A DNA stretch of 64,000 nt. It comes from Rubrivivax sp. GTDB taxonomy: Bacteria; Pseudomonadota; Gammaproteobacteria; Burkholderiales; Burkholderiaceae_C. Location: NCBI GenBank assembly GCA_016707445.1, contig JADJHR010000008.1:124001-188000 (forward strand), written 5' to 3'. The notes beneath the pieces are model-generated. The model had not been told where the DNA came from. It saw only the letters and a program-made list of their open reading frames with translations, and did no database searches. Both the position numbers and the translations under genes were made by a program. This document shows, one piece after another, positions 1-10,600 of this stretch (positions are counted from its first letter, which is position 1; every line of letters starts with the position of its first letter).

Positions 1-2302
1 CGGCGCCCGCCGTGCCTTCGACCAGCCGGAACATCGGCATCAGGTTGACCGTGACGGTGTAGCTGGCGGCACCGCCCATGCCGTCGCTGACGGTGTAGCT
101 GAAGCTATCGCTGCCGAGCTGCAGCGCACGCGACTGAAACACGAAATCACCGTTGGCGAAAACCGCCGCCGACCCGGCGCGCGCGTCGGCAGCCAGGCTG
201 TAGCTCAGCGCATCGCCGTCGGCGTCGCGGGCCGCGGGCAGGTGGCCCTGCATCAACGCGCCACCGGCGGCGATGTAGCTGGCATCGCGGCCCACCGGCG
301 ATGCGTCGTTGACGGGCAGCACGTTCACGTGCGCCAGGTAACGGTTGCTGCCGCCGGCGCCGACGATCTCGTAGGCCACGGCGTCACTGCCCCAGAAGTC
401 GCGTGCCGGCGTGTAGTGCCACTGGCCGTCGCCGTCGATGCTGGCCCTGCCATGTTGGCCCTGGGCCAGCAGCCGGTAGCTGACCGCGCTGCGGTCCAGG
501 TCACTGGGGTCGGGCAGGCGCGCCGCCAAGCTGCTGTCCTCGTCGACGCTGAAGCTGCCGTCCGCGCCCAGCACCTGCGGCTGCAGTTGCACCTGCTGGT
601 CGGCAAACTCCAGCCTTTCGATGTCGACCAGCGTGTCGAAGCCCGAGCTGCCATCACGCGCCTTGACGAAGACCTTGCCAAAGCCGGTGCTCAGCTCGTA
701 GTCGCTGCGCAGGCCGGCAAAGATCGCGGTGTCGACGCCGGCACTGCCTTCGATCCAGTCGTTGCCCAGGCCACCGGTCAGCCGGTTGTCCAGGGTGTTG
801 CCGATCAGCAGGTCGTCGAAGGCCGAGCCGACAGCGTTTTCGATCCAGGTGTCGGGCAGCAGGCCGAGGTTGTCGACGCCGTTGAAACCAGCCGCCGTGA
901 CGCCCACGCTGGACAGGCTGCCCGGCACCAGGCTCAAGCGCGTGCCGCTGCTCAGGCCCGACGCGTCCAGCGTGTCGACGCCCCCAGTGTCGGCAATCGT
1001 GGTCTGGCTGGTCGATTCACGCTCGCCCAGGCGGTACAAGTCGTTGCCCGGGTGCGACGCGCGTGCCCCGTACAACTGCTGCAGCGCCAGCACGTCGAGC
1101 AGGCCCCAGTCGCTGCGAAACAGACCGTCGGCCGACGGCGACTGCGACATCACGGTCAAGGCCGTGCGGTCGTCCTGCTCGCGCAGCTGAACGGCCCAGG
1201 CATCACCGCGATCGACGTTGCGCGGATGGCGCAGACCCAGCGCATGGCCGATCTCGTGCAGCAAGGCGGCATGGCCCTCGCTGCCAGGCGCCAGGTCGAG
1301 CATCGAATCCCGGTCCATCCAGACATCGCCGGCCTGATCGCCGGCACCGGCCTGGTTGGGCAACCAGCTCTGCCCCTTGGTGGTGCTTTGCTGGCTGATG
1401 CCGAAGCGCAGCTGGCCCGCCGCGCTGCCCGCTTCGCTGACCTCGGTGAAGCTCAGCTGTGTCAATGCTGCGGTCTGCGACAGCAACTCACGCACCAGCT
1501 GCTGCTCAGCCGGCGTAAAGGGCCGAAAGCCGGCCGCGCCAACGCCGCTGGCCGGCGCCTGCTGCACAAAGCTGTAGCTCAGGGCGACGGCGCTGCCCGG
1601 CGCAGCAACCGTGTTCCAGCGCAGGCCAGCACCTGCGGCCACGGCCTGCTCGGCCATGTCCTGCGGACGGATGAAATCGGCCACGTTGTAGCGCCTGTAG
1701 GGCAGCGTGTTGTCGAGCGACACCGCGACTTCAAGGTACTCGACCTGCGAGATTTCGATGCGAAAGCCCTGCCCCACGCGTGGCGTGATGACGGCGCTGC
1801 TGCCGTCAACCGAAACCTGGATCGACAGATCCTCTAGGAACGGTTGGCGCCATGGCTGACCTGGCTCCGGCTCGAACCAGCTGTTGATCGAGACGCCGTC
1901 GAAACCACCACCGCCGATGAAGGTGTCGGTGCCGCCGTTGGGCCAGTAGTAGTTGTCTTCCGCGTTGCCCAGCACCCAGGCATTCTTGGCGCCGCTGCCG
2001 TGCACGCCGCGCACGCCGACAAAGGTGTCGCGTCCGCCTTCGCCGTCCTCGGCCCAGCCTTCGACCAGATTGACCCGTAGGTTGTCGCCGGCACTCCAGA
2101 ATGCAATCTGCATGCCGTGCCAGGGCTCGCCGGCAATGGAGATGGGTTCGAAGCGGTCGTTGCCGGGCCCGCCGATGGCGATGCCCTGGATCAGGCGGAT
2201 GACGTCGTCACCGCCTTCGCCGAAGACATGATTCCACTGGTCCTTGTCGCTCGTGGGCTGAACGTACAGGTCAGCGCCTGCAGTCAGGTGAATGTCGGCC
2301 AC
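1..2302 (-). CDS. RTX/serralysin-like M10 metalloprotease with cadherin-like repeats (3' end outside window)
   Basis: The frame is open from a GTG at 2302 to the window edge (767 codons seen). The GTG follows a GAGGAG ribosome site six bases away and lies 21 nt after the DUF1501 stop. Residues 349-359 read HEIGHALGLRH, the HExxHxxGxxH zinc site of metzincins. A Met-turn (TVMSQS, about residue 381) and an M10 C-terminal motif (LLDVLALQQLYGA, about 405) follow, as in serralysins. Glycine/aspartate-rich RTX-like stretches occur before the protease domain (GGDD and GGPGND, residues 25-55) and after it (GGLGND, about 505). Cadherin/VCBS-like repeats with NDxSPV and DADGDALSY motifs run from about 595 to the edge. 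There is no N-terminal signal peptide, so type I secretion through a C-terminal signal outside the window is inferred. The protease assignment is firm; substrate and full length are unknown. Confidence 0.85.
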   Translation of the reverse strand, partial: MADIHLTAGADLYVQPTSDKDQWNHVFGEGGDDVIRLIQGIAIGGPGNDRFEPISIAGEPWHGMQIAFWSAGDNLRVNLVEGWAEDGEGGRDTFVGVRGVHGSGAKNAWVLGNAEDNYYWPNGGTDTFIGGGGFDGVSINSWFEPEPGQPWRQPFLEDLSIQVSVDGSSAVITPRVGQGFRIEISQVEYLEVAVSLDNTLPYRRYNVADFIRPQDMAEQAVAAGAGLRWNTVAAPGSAVALSYSFVQQAPASGVGAAGFRPFTPAEQQLVRELLSQTAALTQLSFTEVSEAGSAAGQLRFGISQQSTTKGQSWLPNQAGAGDQAGDVWMDRDSMLDLAPGSEGHAALLHEIGHALGLRHPRNVDRGDAWAVQLREQDDRTALTVMSQSPSADGLFRSDWGLLDVLALQQLYGARASHPGNDLYRLGERESTSQTTIADTGGVDTLDASGLSSGTRLSLVPGSLSSVGVTAAGFNGVDNLGLLPDTWIENAVGSAFDDLLIGNTLDNRLTGGLGNDWIEGSAGVDTAIFAGLRSDYELSTGFGKVFVKARDGSSGFDTLVDIERLEFADQQVQLQPQVLGADGSFSVDEDSSLAARLPDPSDLDRSAVSYRLLAQGQHGRASIDGDGQWHYTPARDFWGSDAVAYEIVGAGGSNRYLAHVNVLPVNDASPVGRDASYIAAGGALMQGHLPAARDADGDALSYSLAADARAGSAAVFANGDFVFQSRALQLGSDSFSYTVSDGMGGAASYTVTVNLMPMFRLVEGTAGA

Positions 2303-2323
2303 GGGCTGCTCCTCGAAGGCGGG

Positions 2324-3670
2324 TCAGGCCCGCAGCAGCGGGATGGATTTCTGGCTGAAGTTCACCAGGTTCGGGAAGGCCTCGAGCACCAGGTTGGCCG
2401 GCAGGCCCAGCCATTGCATCAGGGTGTTGGCCAGCTGGTCGGTGCCCGTGCTCGGCACCATGCGGCCGTTGCGACCGCTGTCACCGTCATCAGGCCCACC
2501 CAGCGTCAGCGTCGGAAAACTGCCCAGCACCCGGCCGCCGTCAACCGCGCCGCCCAGCGCGAACAAGTGGTTGCCCCAGGCATGTTCGCTGCCACCACCC
2601 GAACCCGGACGCAAGGTGCGGCCGAAGTCGGACATCAGCAGCAGCGTCACGTCTTCGGTCAACCCGGCAGCCTGCATGGCACCGTCGAACGCCGAGACCG
2701 CCTTCGCCACCTGGCCCAGCTGCGTGTCCTGCGACTGTTCGCCGCTGCCACGCTGGCCGGTGTGGGTGTCGAAGTTGCCCCATTCGAGCAGGAACACCTG
2801 GCGCCGCAGGCCATCGCTCTTGAACACCGGCAGCAGCGAGGCCAGCTGCCGCATGCGGTCGCCCAGGTAGCCGCTGCCGAAGTCACCGGTCGAAGTTGTG
2901 CTGCGCATCAGTGCCTGGGTGAAGCGCGTGGAGTCGGCCACCGCATTGCCGAAACTGCGTGCGTACTCGGCTTCATAGGCGTTGGCGAACTGCCATTGCG
3001 CCATGCGGTTGATGTTTTGCGCCACCTCGTCCTGCGGGCGCGCCAGATCGGCCATGCCCCAGTAACGCGATCCGTCCTGCGACAGGAACGACACCGCGCT
3101 GCGCTTGCCCTGCACCAGCGTGCGGCCGTTGTTCAACGTGACGGCGTTCAGCGGATGGCGCAGCGACGACGGCAGCACTTCGAGCGCACGGCCGGCCCAG
3201 CCGCTCATGTCGTCAGCCACCGTCCAGCCTTGCTGCATCGCCACCTGGTCGCTGTGCGACAGCAGGAAGGGCGGCACGTCGACCGCGGCGTCGAGCACCT
3301 GGCGAGCGCTGGCAGGTTCGACCAGCGGGCCGACGTTGGCGATGAAGGCCAGCCGCTTGCCGGCATACAGCGGTACCAGCGGCGCCAGTGCCTGATGCAG
3401 GCCGAAGCTGTGGCCGGCGCTGTTGCCGGGCAAGGTCGCCAGACTGCTGCGCGCCAGCGCCAGGTTCTGCCGCGCGCGTTCATAGTCGCTGTAGGCCGCA
3501 TCGGTGGGCACCAGCAGGTTGTGGCCGTCGTTGCCGCCGGTCAGAAACAGCACCACCAGGGCCCGGTAGTCGCTGCCGGTGGCCTGGCCCGCACCGGCCA
3601 GCAGGCCGGCGGCGCCCAGCAAACCCAGGCCGGCCGCGCCGCCCAGCATCCGACGTCGATCGCGGTTCAT
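2324..3670 (-). CDS. DUF1501 family protein (Tat-exported, alkaline-phosphatase-like fold)
   Basis: 448 residues. The N-terminus has a twin-arginine-type signal (RDRRRMLGG followed by a hydrophobic Ala/Gly/Leu stretch). The family hallmarks are visible: LTGGNDGHN near residue 45, and MSDFGRT followed by EHAWGNH near residues 340-365, which look like metal ligands of the alkaline phosphatase/sulfatase superfamily. Its start codon overlaps the stop of the DUF1800 gene by 4 bp, so the two are probably translationally coupled. DUF1501 and DUF1800 genes are very often paired in bacteria but have no established reaction. Export to the periplasm is inferred from the signal. Confidence 0.88.
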   Translation of the reverse strand: MNRDRRRMLGGAAGLGLLGAAGLLAGAGQATGSDYRALVVLFLTGGNDGHNLLVPTDAAYSDYERARQNLALARSSLATLPGNSAGHSFGLHQALAPLVPLYAGKRLAFIANVGPLVEPASARQVLDAAVDVPPFLLSHSDQVAMQQGWTVADDMSGWAGRALEVLPSSLRHPLNAVTLNNGRTLVQGKRSAVSFLSQDGSRYWGMADLARPQDEVAQNINRMAQWQFANAYEAEYARSFGNAVADSTRFTQALMRSTTSTGDFGSGYLGDRMRQLASLLPVFKSDGLRRQVFLLEWGNFDTHTGQRGSGEQSQDTQLGQVAKAVSAFDGAMQAAGLTEDVTLLLMSDFGRTLRPGSGGGSEHAWGNHLFALGGAVDGGRVLGSFPTLTLGGPDDGDSGRNGRMVPSTGTDQLANTLMQWLGLPANLVLEAFPNLVNFSQKSIPLLRA

Positions 3671-5340
3671 TTGATGACTCCGAAATACGGTGTGGACAGT
3701 GCCAGGCCGATCATGCGCACCGGGCCTTCGTCCGGTGAGGCGGTTTCGGTGGTATCCCAGGTCGGCCGCGCGATCTGCTGCTCGATGTTGCTGCGCAGCG
3801 TGTGCGGCATGGCACCGCGGAAGAAGCGTTCGCCCAGCAGGTCGTTGAAGGGTTTGACGCCGCGGGCGTAGGCCTGCACGAAGGGCTGCAGGTCACAGCC
3901 GGCATTGCCCAACACCGCCGGGTTGTTGCGCTTGAGCTTGTTGTCCCAGCGCACCCAGGCCAGCTGGCTCAACCGCGAGGTGAACTCGTTGGCCGTCAGC
4001 AGCTTCTGCTCGGGCGCCAGCAGGTTGCTGCCGGGCGCGCGGTCGGTCGGCGCGTAGAAACTGAACACGCTGCTCGGGTTGAAGAAGGGCTGGTTCCCGG
4101 CCTGCCAGGCGTAGCCGTTGCTGTCCACGGGCGCGCGCTGGCAGCCCAGGCCCCGAAACAGCGCGCTGAAATGCAGCACCGGCTCGCGCATCTTGCCGTC
4201 GCTGCCGCTGCTGCGTGCCGGGTCGTCGCCGGCACGGGCTTCTGCGTCCAGCAGTACGGCCTTGACCAGCGCCTTCATGTCGCCAGCCACGCCGCTGCCA
4301 TTGTTGCGAAACTTCGCCGCCACACGACCGACGTAGGCCGGCGAGGGATCACTCTTGACCAGGTGCTGGATCAGGCGCAATGCGACGAAGGGCCCGATGT
4401 TGGGATGGCCCATCAGCAGGTCCAGCGCGTCGTCGAGATCACGCGACCCCGATTGCGCGGCTGGAAAGAACTTGCCCAGCACCGACTTGGACCCGCTGTC
4501 GCGATTGGGCGGCCAGGTACTGGCCACCATCGGCCGACCCCAGTTGCCCCAGTTCTGCTCGGGTCGGTTGGCAGGTTCGGGGTCGTGCATCCAGCCCGTC
4601 AGCACGCGCGCCAGCTCTTCGACGTCGCGCTGGGTGTAGGTCTCGATCAGGCGCCCGCGGCCATCACGCTGAGCTGTGCCATCACCGTTGAGCTTGAAGA
4701 CACCCAGCGTGAACAGCTGCATCAGCTCGCGCGCAAAGTTCTCGTTGGGTGCGCAGTAGCCGCACTCGGCGCTCTTCGGGCGGTTCTGGTCGTTGTCCAG
4801 AAAGTGCGCCATGTGCGGGTTCAACGCGGCTTCGCGCAGCAACGTGCGGTAATTGCCAAGCGCATTGCGCTCGAGCAGATTGACCCAGTGCGTGTGCCCC
4901 GCAGGTTCCCCCTTGTTGAGCCCGGCGACCACCCATTGAGAAAGCGACCACAGCAACCGCTGGCGCAGCTGGTCGGGCGCTGCGTAGGCCTTGGCGGCGA
5001 AGGCCACGCGCAGGTGGTCGCGCTCGGCCTGCGACGGCGTGCGCGTGGTGTAGCGTTCGACCGGCGCAGTGTCGATCGGCCGCAGCGGCAGCGCAAACTG
5101 GTCGTCGATCCAGCGTTCGAAGCCCTTGCTGCGCAGCTCGGCCACCAGCGCCGGCGTAGGGCCGAAGCTGGCCTGCTCGGCAAACCGGGAAGCCGCATAG
5201 TGGCTGACCTTGTAGCTTGCCGTCGCGGCCACCTGCCCCGACGAGGCCTGCGCCACAGCGCTGTCGTCGCTGCTGCGGCCGCCGCCGCAGCCGGCCAGCA
5301 GCAGGCCGAAGATGCAGATCGGCAATCGGGTCAGATGCAT
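3667..5340 (-). CDS. DUF1800 family lipoprotein
   Basis: 557 residues from the ATG at 5340. A TTG seven codons upstream is possible, but the ATG gives a clean lipoprotein signal (MHLTRLPICIFGLLLAGC, with lipobox LAGC). The mature part carries DUF1800 signatures, including LRQRLLWSLSQWVV, NPHMAHFLDN, ENFARELMQLFTLG and ELARVLTGW. It is first in a three-gene minus-strand unit with DUF1501 (4 bp overlap) and the M10 metalloprotease. No enzyme activity is known for the family. The lipid anchor suggests an envelope location, perhaps helping mature or display the secreted partners, which is inference only. Confidence 0.87.
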   Translation of the reverse strand: MHLTRLPICIFGLLLAGCGGGRSSDDSAVAQASSGQVAATASYKVSHYAASRFAEQASFGPTPALVAELRSKGFERWIDDQFALPLRPIDTAPVERYTTRTPSQAERDHLRVAFAAKAYAAPDQLRQRLLWSLSQWVVAGLNKGEPAGHTHWVNLLERNALGNYRTLLREAALNPHMAHFLDNDQNRPKSAECGYCAPNENFARELMQLFTLGVFKLNGDGTAQRDGRGRLIETYTQRDVEELARVLTGWMHDPEPANRPEQNWGNWGRPMVASTWPPNRDSGSKSVLGKFFPAAQSGSRDLDDALDLLMGHPNIGPFVALRLIQHLVKSDPSPAYVGRVAAKFRNNGSGVAGDMKALVKAVLLDAEARAGDDPARSSGSDGKMREPVLHFSALFRGLGCQRAPVDSNGYAWQAGNQPFFNPSSVFSFYAPTDRAPGSNLLAPEQKLLTANEFTSRLSQLAWVRWDNKLKRNNPAVLGNAGCDLQPFVQAYARGVKPFNDLLGERFFRGAMPHTLRSNIEQQIARPTWDTTETASPDEGPVRMIGLALSTPYFGVIK

Positions 5341-5505
5341 GGGGAATCTCGCTGATGTCAAGACTTCAAAGCGATCTCAAGCGGTAGCCACGAACAACTC
5401 CACGTCGATGCTAGGCGGCCTGGTCATGCCGCGCAACACGCCCCTTCCGCATCCCGAACGACGGCCCCGTGGAAACCCGCACCCACCCCCTGATCGGGTA
5501 CTGCG

Positions 5506-7548
5506 TCAGGCCGGCGGCATGGCTGCGGCCTTGGCCAGCAGTTCGGCACGCAGCCGCTTGAGCTTCTCGCGCGGGTCTTCACGCGGCCCGGCCTCGTCGA
5601 GCTTCATCTCGGCGATGAAACGGCTGGGCACGCCGAGCACGGTGTCGCGGCCTTTCTTGCGCCGGCGCAGCGTGCTGACCAGCAGTGTGGTCCGCGCCCG
5701 CGTGATGCCGACATACATCAGGCGCCGCTCTTCTTCCAGACGCTCGGCTGGCATGTCGTCGTCAGCACTTCGAAACGGCAGCAGCCCTTCGTTGACGCCC
5801 ACCAGCATCACGTGCGGCCATTCCAGGCCCTTGGCCGCGTGCAGCGTCGACAGCGTCACCACGTCCTGCTCGTCTCCACGCTCGGCCAGGCTGAGGATCA
5901 CGCTGATGGTCTGCGCCACCTGCAGCACGCTCTGGCCCTCGCTGGTGTCGTTGCTACCGTCGGCCGTGATCTCGCCGCCGCAGCGGCGCGCGATCCAGTC
6001 GACAAAATCGAGCACGTTGGTCCAGCGTGCGGCGGCCAGTTTCTCGCTGTCTTCACCGTCGTGCAGGTGCTGTTCGTAGGCGATGTCCTTCAGCCAGCCC
6101 AGCAGCAGCGCGCGCGCCGAGTCGGCACCGCGGGTGTGGCGCGCACGCTGTTCAAGATCGTTGATCTCGCGACCGAAGCTGTGCAGCGCATCGATGGCCT
6201 TGCCTTTCAGCGCCGCGCCCAGACTGGGCGAGAACAGCGACTCGAACAGGCTGAGCTTCCACTTGCCCGCAAATTCGCCCAGTGCCGCCAAGGTCTGGTG
6301 GCCGATGCCGCGCTTGGGTGTGGTGGCGGCGCGCAGAAAGGCCGGGTCGTCGTCGCTGTTGACCAGCAGCCGCAGCCAGGCACACAGGTCCTTGATCTCG
6401 GCGCGGTCGAAGTAGCTCTGCCCGCCCGACACCTTGTACGGGATCTGCGCCGCACGCAGCTTTTGTTCGAACGCGCGCGCCTGGTGGTTGGCGCGGTACA
6501 GGATCGCGAAGTCGGCGAATCGACATTCACCGCCCTGGGCGCGAATGGCCTGGATGCGCGCCACCGCGCGCTCGGCCTCGTGCTCTTCGCCGTCGCAGGC
6601 CAGCAGCTTCACCGGCTCGCCAGCGCCGAACTCGCTCCACAGCTTCTTCTCGAAGATCTTGGGGTTGCCGGCGATCACCGCGTTGGCCGCGCGCAGGATG
6701 CTGCCGGTGCTGCGGTAGTTCTGCTCCAGCGGGATCAGCTTGAGCCGCGGATAGTCCAACGGCAGCCGCTTCAGGTTGTCGATGGTCGCGCCGCGCCAGC
6801 CGTAGATGCTCTGGTCGTCATCGCCAACCGCGGTGAACGGCGTGTGGGCGCCAACCAGTGCCTTCAGCAGTTCGTACTGCACGGCGTTGGTGTCCTGCAC
6901 CTCGTCGACCAGGATGTGACGAAACTGATCCTGCCACTTGGCACGCGCGCTGTCGTCGCGCTGCAGCAGCTTCAGCGGCAGGCCGATCAGGTCGTCGAAG
7001 TCCACCGCCTGGTAGGCCGACAAGCGCTCCTGCACCAGCCGCATCACGCGCGCGGCCACGCGCTCGTCGTCGCTGGCCGCAGCGCCGTCGGCAGCATCGG
7101 CGTCCAGGCCCTGGTTCTTCCACAGGCTGATGGTCCATTGCCAGCGCCGCGCCAGCGCGTTGTCGCTGCAGCTGCCGGCGTCGCGGATCACGCCCAGCAC
7201 GTCGTCGCTGTCGAGGATCGAGAACTGCGGCTTCAGCCCCAGCACCGCGCCGTCGCTGCGCAGCAGGCGCACGCCCAGGCTGTGAAAGGTGCTGACCGCC
7301 AGTTCCTTGGCGGCTCGCGGGCCGATCAGCGCCCGCGCACGTTCGCGCATCTCTTGCGCGGCCTTGTTGGTAAACGTGATGGCGGCGATCTGGCGCGGCT
7401 CCAGGCCCGTTTGCAGCAGCCGCGCGATCTTGTGCACGATGACCCGGGTCTTGCCCGAACCGGCACCGGCCAGCACCAGGCAGGGCCCCGCCAGATGGTG
7501 CACGGCGGCCATCTGGGCGGCGTTGAGGGATGCGGGTGCGTTGACCAT
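5506..7548 (-). CDS. rep: ATP-dependent DNA helicase Rep (UvrD/Rep superfamily 1)
   Basis: 680 residues from the ATG at 7548. The N-terminus (LNAAQMAAV, GPCLVLAGAGSGKTRVI) closely matches Rep, with Walker A at residues 27-34. Other SF1A motifs are present: AITFTNKAAQEM, VDEVQDTN, DDDQSIYGWRGA, LEQNYRSTG, LSTLHAAKGLEW and MYVGITRART. The reading frame stays open upstream to 8112, but that extension overlaps the next gene and does not resemble a helicase, so it was not used. Rep unwinds DNA 3' to 5' and helps forks pass protein obstacles. The gene is divergent from the glycosyltransferase gene, with 64 bp between them. Confidence 0.9.
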   Translation of the reverse strand: MVNAPASLNAAQMAAVHHLAGPCLVLAGAGSGKTRVIVHKIARLLQTGLEPRQIAAITFTNKAAQEMRERARALIGPRAAKELAVSTFHSLGVRLLRSDGAVLGLKPQFSILDSDDVLGVIRDAGSCSDNALARRWQWTISLWKNQGLDADAADGAAASDDERVAARVMRLVQERLSAYQAVDFDDLIGLPLKLLQRDDSARAKWQDQFRHILVDEVQDTNAVQYELLKALVGAHTPFTAVGDDDQSIYGWRGATIDNLKRLPLDYPRLKLIPLEQNYRSTGSILRAANAVIAGNPKIFEKKLWSEFGAGEPVKLLACDGEEHEAERAVARIQAIRAQGGECRFADFAILYRANHQARAFEQKLRAAQIPYKVSGGQSYFDRAEIKDLCAWLRLLVNSDDDPAFLRAATTPKRGIGHQTLAALGEFAGKWKLSLFESLFSPSLGAALKGKAIDALHSFGREINDLEQRARHTRGADSARALLLGWLKDIAYEQHLHDGEDSEKLAAARWTNVLDFVDWIARRCGGEITADGSNDTSEGQSVLQVAQTISVILSLAERGDEQDVVTLSTLHAAKGLEWPHVMLVGVNEGLLPFRSADDDMPAERLEEERRLMYVGITRARTTLLVSTLRRRKKGRDTVLGVPSRFIAEMKLDEAGPREDPREKLKRLRAELLAKAAAMPPA

Positions 7549-7612
7549 GGCAGCGGCGGGAGGGGGGCGGATGATAGCCAGCCGCCTGCTGCGGCCTGTC
7601 GATAATCCCCCG

Positions 7613-10600
7613 ATGTCAGCCCCCCTTGCCGGCGCCGCCCTGGCCACCGACCTTTCATTGCCGTCCGATGCTGCTGCCGATGCCGTGTCGATCCTGGTGC
7701 GCAGTATGGCCCGCCACTCGCTGGCTGGCGCGCTGGCATCGATCGTGGCGCAGACCCACCGTCCGCTCGAGGTCGTGGTCGTCAACGCCAGCGGCAAGCC
7801 ACACCCGCCCTTGCCCGACCCTGCCGACGGCCTGCACTTTCGGCTGGTCGACGCCGACCGGCCGCTGCCCCGCGCGGTGGCGGCCAACCATGCGCTGCAG
7901 GCCGCGCAGGGCCGCTGGCTGCTGTTCCTGGACGACGACGACACGCTCGACGTCGACCATGTGGCGCGGCTGCACGCCGCCTTGCAGACGAACCCCGGGC
8001 AGCGCGTGGCCCACACCGGCGTTCGCCTGACCGATGCCGAAGGCCACACCGTCGGCGTGCTGGACGAACCGGTCGATGCCCGCAGCCTGTGGTCGGCCAA
8101 CCGGCTGGCCATTCACGCCGTGCTGTTCGAGCGTTCGCTGGTCGACGAAGGCGCGCGCTTCGACGAGTCGCTGGACGTCTACGAGGACTGGGACTTCTGG
8201 TTCCAGCTGGCGCGGCGCGTGCCCTTCCTGCATCAGCCCGGTGTCAGCGCCAGCTACCGCCTGGTGGGCAACTCGGGCGCCAGCGAGCCACACGACGCCG
8301 AAGCCAGCCGCAGGCTGCGCCTGCCCTTTTATCGCAAGTGGCTGCCGCAGCTGTCGGCCGACGAGCTCGAGGGCCTGGCCGCACGCGTCGAGCATGTCAG
8401 AGGCAGCCTGGGCGATGCGCTCGCGCAACTGCACGAGGCAAGATCCTCTCTCGCGGCCAGCGACACTCTGGCGCAAGGCTTGCAGAGCCGTGCGCAGAGC
8501 CTGCAGGCCCACGCCGATGCGCTGCAACAGCAGATCCGGGCCCTGCACCATGACCTGGCCACTCGCGAAGCCGAGCTGCAGCAGGCCCACGTCGACCGTA
8601 AACACGACGCTGCCGTAGCGCGCAAGGCCCTGTCCGACCTGCGCGCCGAGCGGCGGGCCCTGCACGATCAACTGCAACGGGCACTGCACAGCTACCGCGA
8701 ACTCGAACAGGGCTATCGGGCCGTGACCGCGTCGCTGTCGTGGCGGCTGACGCAGCCGCTGCGCCGTCTGCGCACGCTGGCCACACGACAACAAGGCGTG
8801 ACGCTGGGGCGCCGGCTCTGGCGCACGCTGCCGCTGGATAATTCACAGCGCCTGCGCCTGCGCAACTGGGTGCTGGCACGCGGTTGGGGGCAGGGTCTGG
8901 CCCGACAGCTGGCACCTCAGCTGGTGCTGCCTGCCGAACCGGCAAGGCCACCGCAGCCCCCGACCGACAAGGAACGTGTGCGCGCGCAGGCCGAAGCGGC
9001 GCTTGGCGATTTTCTGCGCGGCCAGTCCCGCATCGAGCTGGGCTGCAAGGCCGCGGCGCCCGACGTCAGCGTCATCGTCGTGTTGTTCAACCAGGCCGGG
9101 TTGAGCCGGATGTGCCTGCAGTCGCTGGCCGACAGTCAGGGCGTGAACGCCGAGGCGCTGGTCGTCGACAACGGGTCCAGCGACCGCGTGCCGCAGCTGC
9201 TGCAGCGTGTAGACGGCGCGACCGTGCTGCGACCCGGCAAGAACCTGGGTTTTCTGCTGGCGGTGAATCAGGCCGCCAAGCAGGCCCGCGGGCGCTACCT
9301 GGTGCTGCTGAACAACGACGCGATGCTCGAGCCGCACACGCTGCGCGATGCCGTGGCGCGGCTGGACACCGACCCTAGTGCCGGCGCGGCCGGCGGGCCC
9401 ATCCTGCTGTGGGACGGCCAGCTGCAGGAAGCCGGCAGCATCGTCTGGCGCGACGGCAGCTGCCAGGGATACGGCCGAGGTGACGATCCGGCACGGCCCG
9501 AGTATCAGTTCGTGCGCGACGTCGATTACTGCTCGGGTGCCTTCCTGGTGCTGCGCCGCTCGCTGTTCGAATCGATGGGCGGCCTGGACCCGGCCTTCGT
9601 CCCCGCCTACTACGAAGAATCGGACTTCTGCGTGCGGCTGTGGGAAAGCGGCCAGCGCATCGTCTATGACCCGCAGCTGCGCATCCGCCACTTCGAGTTC
9701 GCCAGTGAAGTTTCGGCGGGTTCAGCCATCGAATTGCAACGGCGACATCAGGCCCTGTTCGTGCAGCGCCACGCTGACTTTCTGGCCGGGCAGCCGCTGC
9801 CGTCGGCGCAGGCGGTGCTGCGCGCCCGCACGCGTTTGCCGGCGGGCGCAAAGCGCGTGCTGGTGATCGACGACCGCGTGCCGCTTCCCTGGCTGGGCCA
9901 GGGCTACCCGCGGGCGGCGCTGATGGTGCGCGCGCTGGCCGAAGCGGGGCACGCCGTCACGCACTATCCGCTGCAGTTTCCGGGCGAGACCTGGGCCGAA
10001 GTGCGGCGTGCTCTGCCCGAGACAGTGGAGGTGATGCTGGGTCACGGCCTGATCGGGCTGGAGCCCTTTCTGCAAGCGCGCCAGGGTCTGTACGACTGCG
10101 TGATCGTCAGCCGACCGCACAACATGCAGGTGTTGCAGCAGCTGCGTTCGCGCCAGCCTGAACTGCTGCATCCGGCGCGCCTGATCTACGACGCCGAGGC
10201 CATGTTCTCGCTGCGCGACATCGCCCGCGCCGAGCTCGACGGGCGGCCGCTGGCGCTGGCCGAACAGCGCCAGCGCATCGCCGAAGAGTTGGCGCTGGCC
10301 GCCGGGGTGGACGCCATCGTCGCGGTGTCTGAGCGAGAGGCCGCGCACTACCGCGACGCCGGCTTCGACCCCGTGCGGGTGCTGGGCCACGAGGTCGAGG
10401 TGGTGTCGTCGACGCCCGGCTTCGACAGCCGCTCGGGCTTTGTCTTCGTCGGTGCCATGACCGACGACGACACGCCCAACAGCGACAGCCTGCGCTGGTT
10501 TGTCGCCGAAGTCTGGCCGCGTGTGGTGGCAGCGCTGGGCGCCGACGTGCACCTGCACCTGGTCGGCCCCTGCGAGGCGCCGAGCGTGCGCGCGCTGGCC

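Noticed and set aside
242..5355. Long open frames on the plus strand (242-1837, 2117-3871, 3802-5355)
   Set aside because: They are antisense to the M10, DUF1501 and DUF1800 genes. Their translations are low-complexity Ala/Arg/Gln/Val-rich protein with no family motif, as expected from GC-rich third positions.
7549..8112. N-terminal extension of the Rep helicase
   Set aside because: The extra 188 codons overlap the glycosyltransferase gene and have no helicase similarity; Rep proteins start near LNAAQ.
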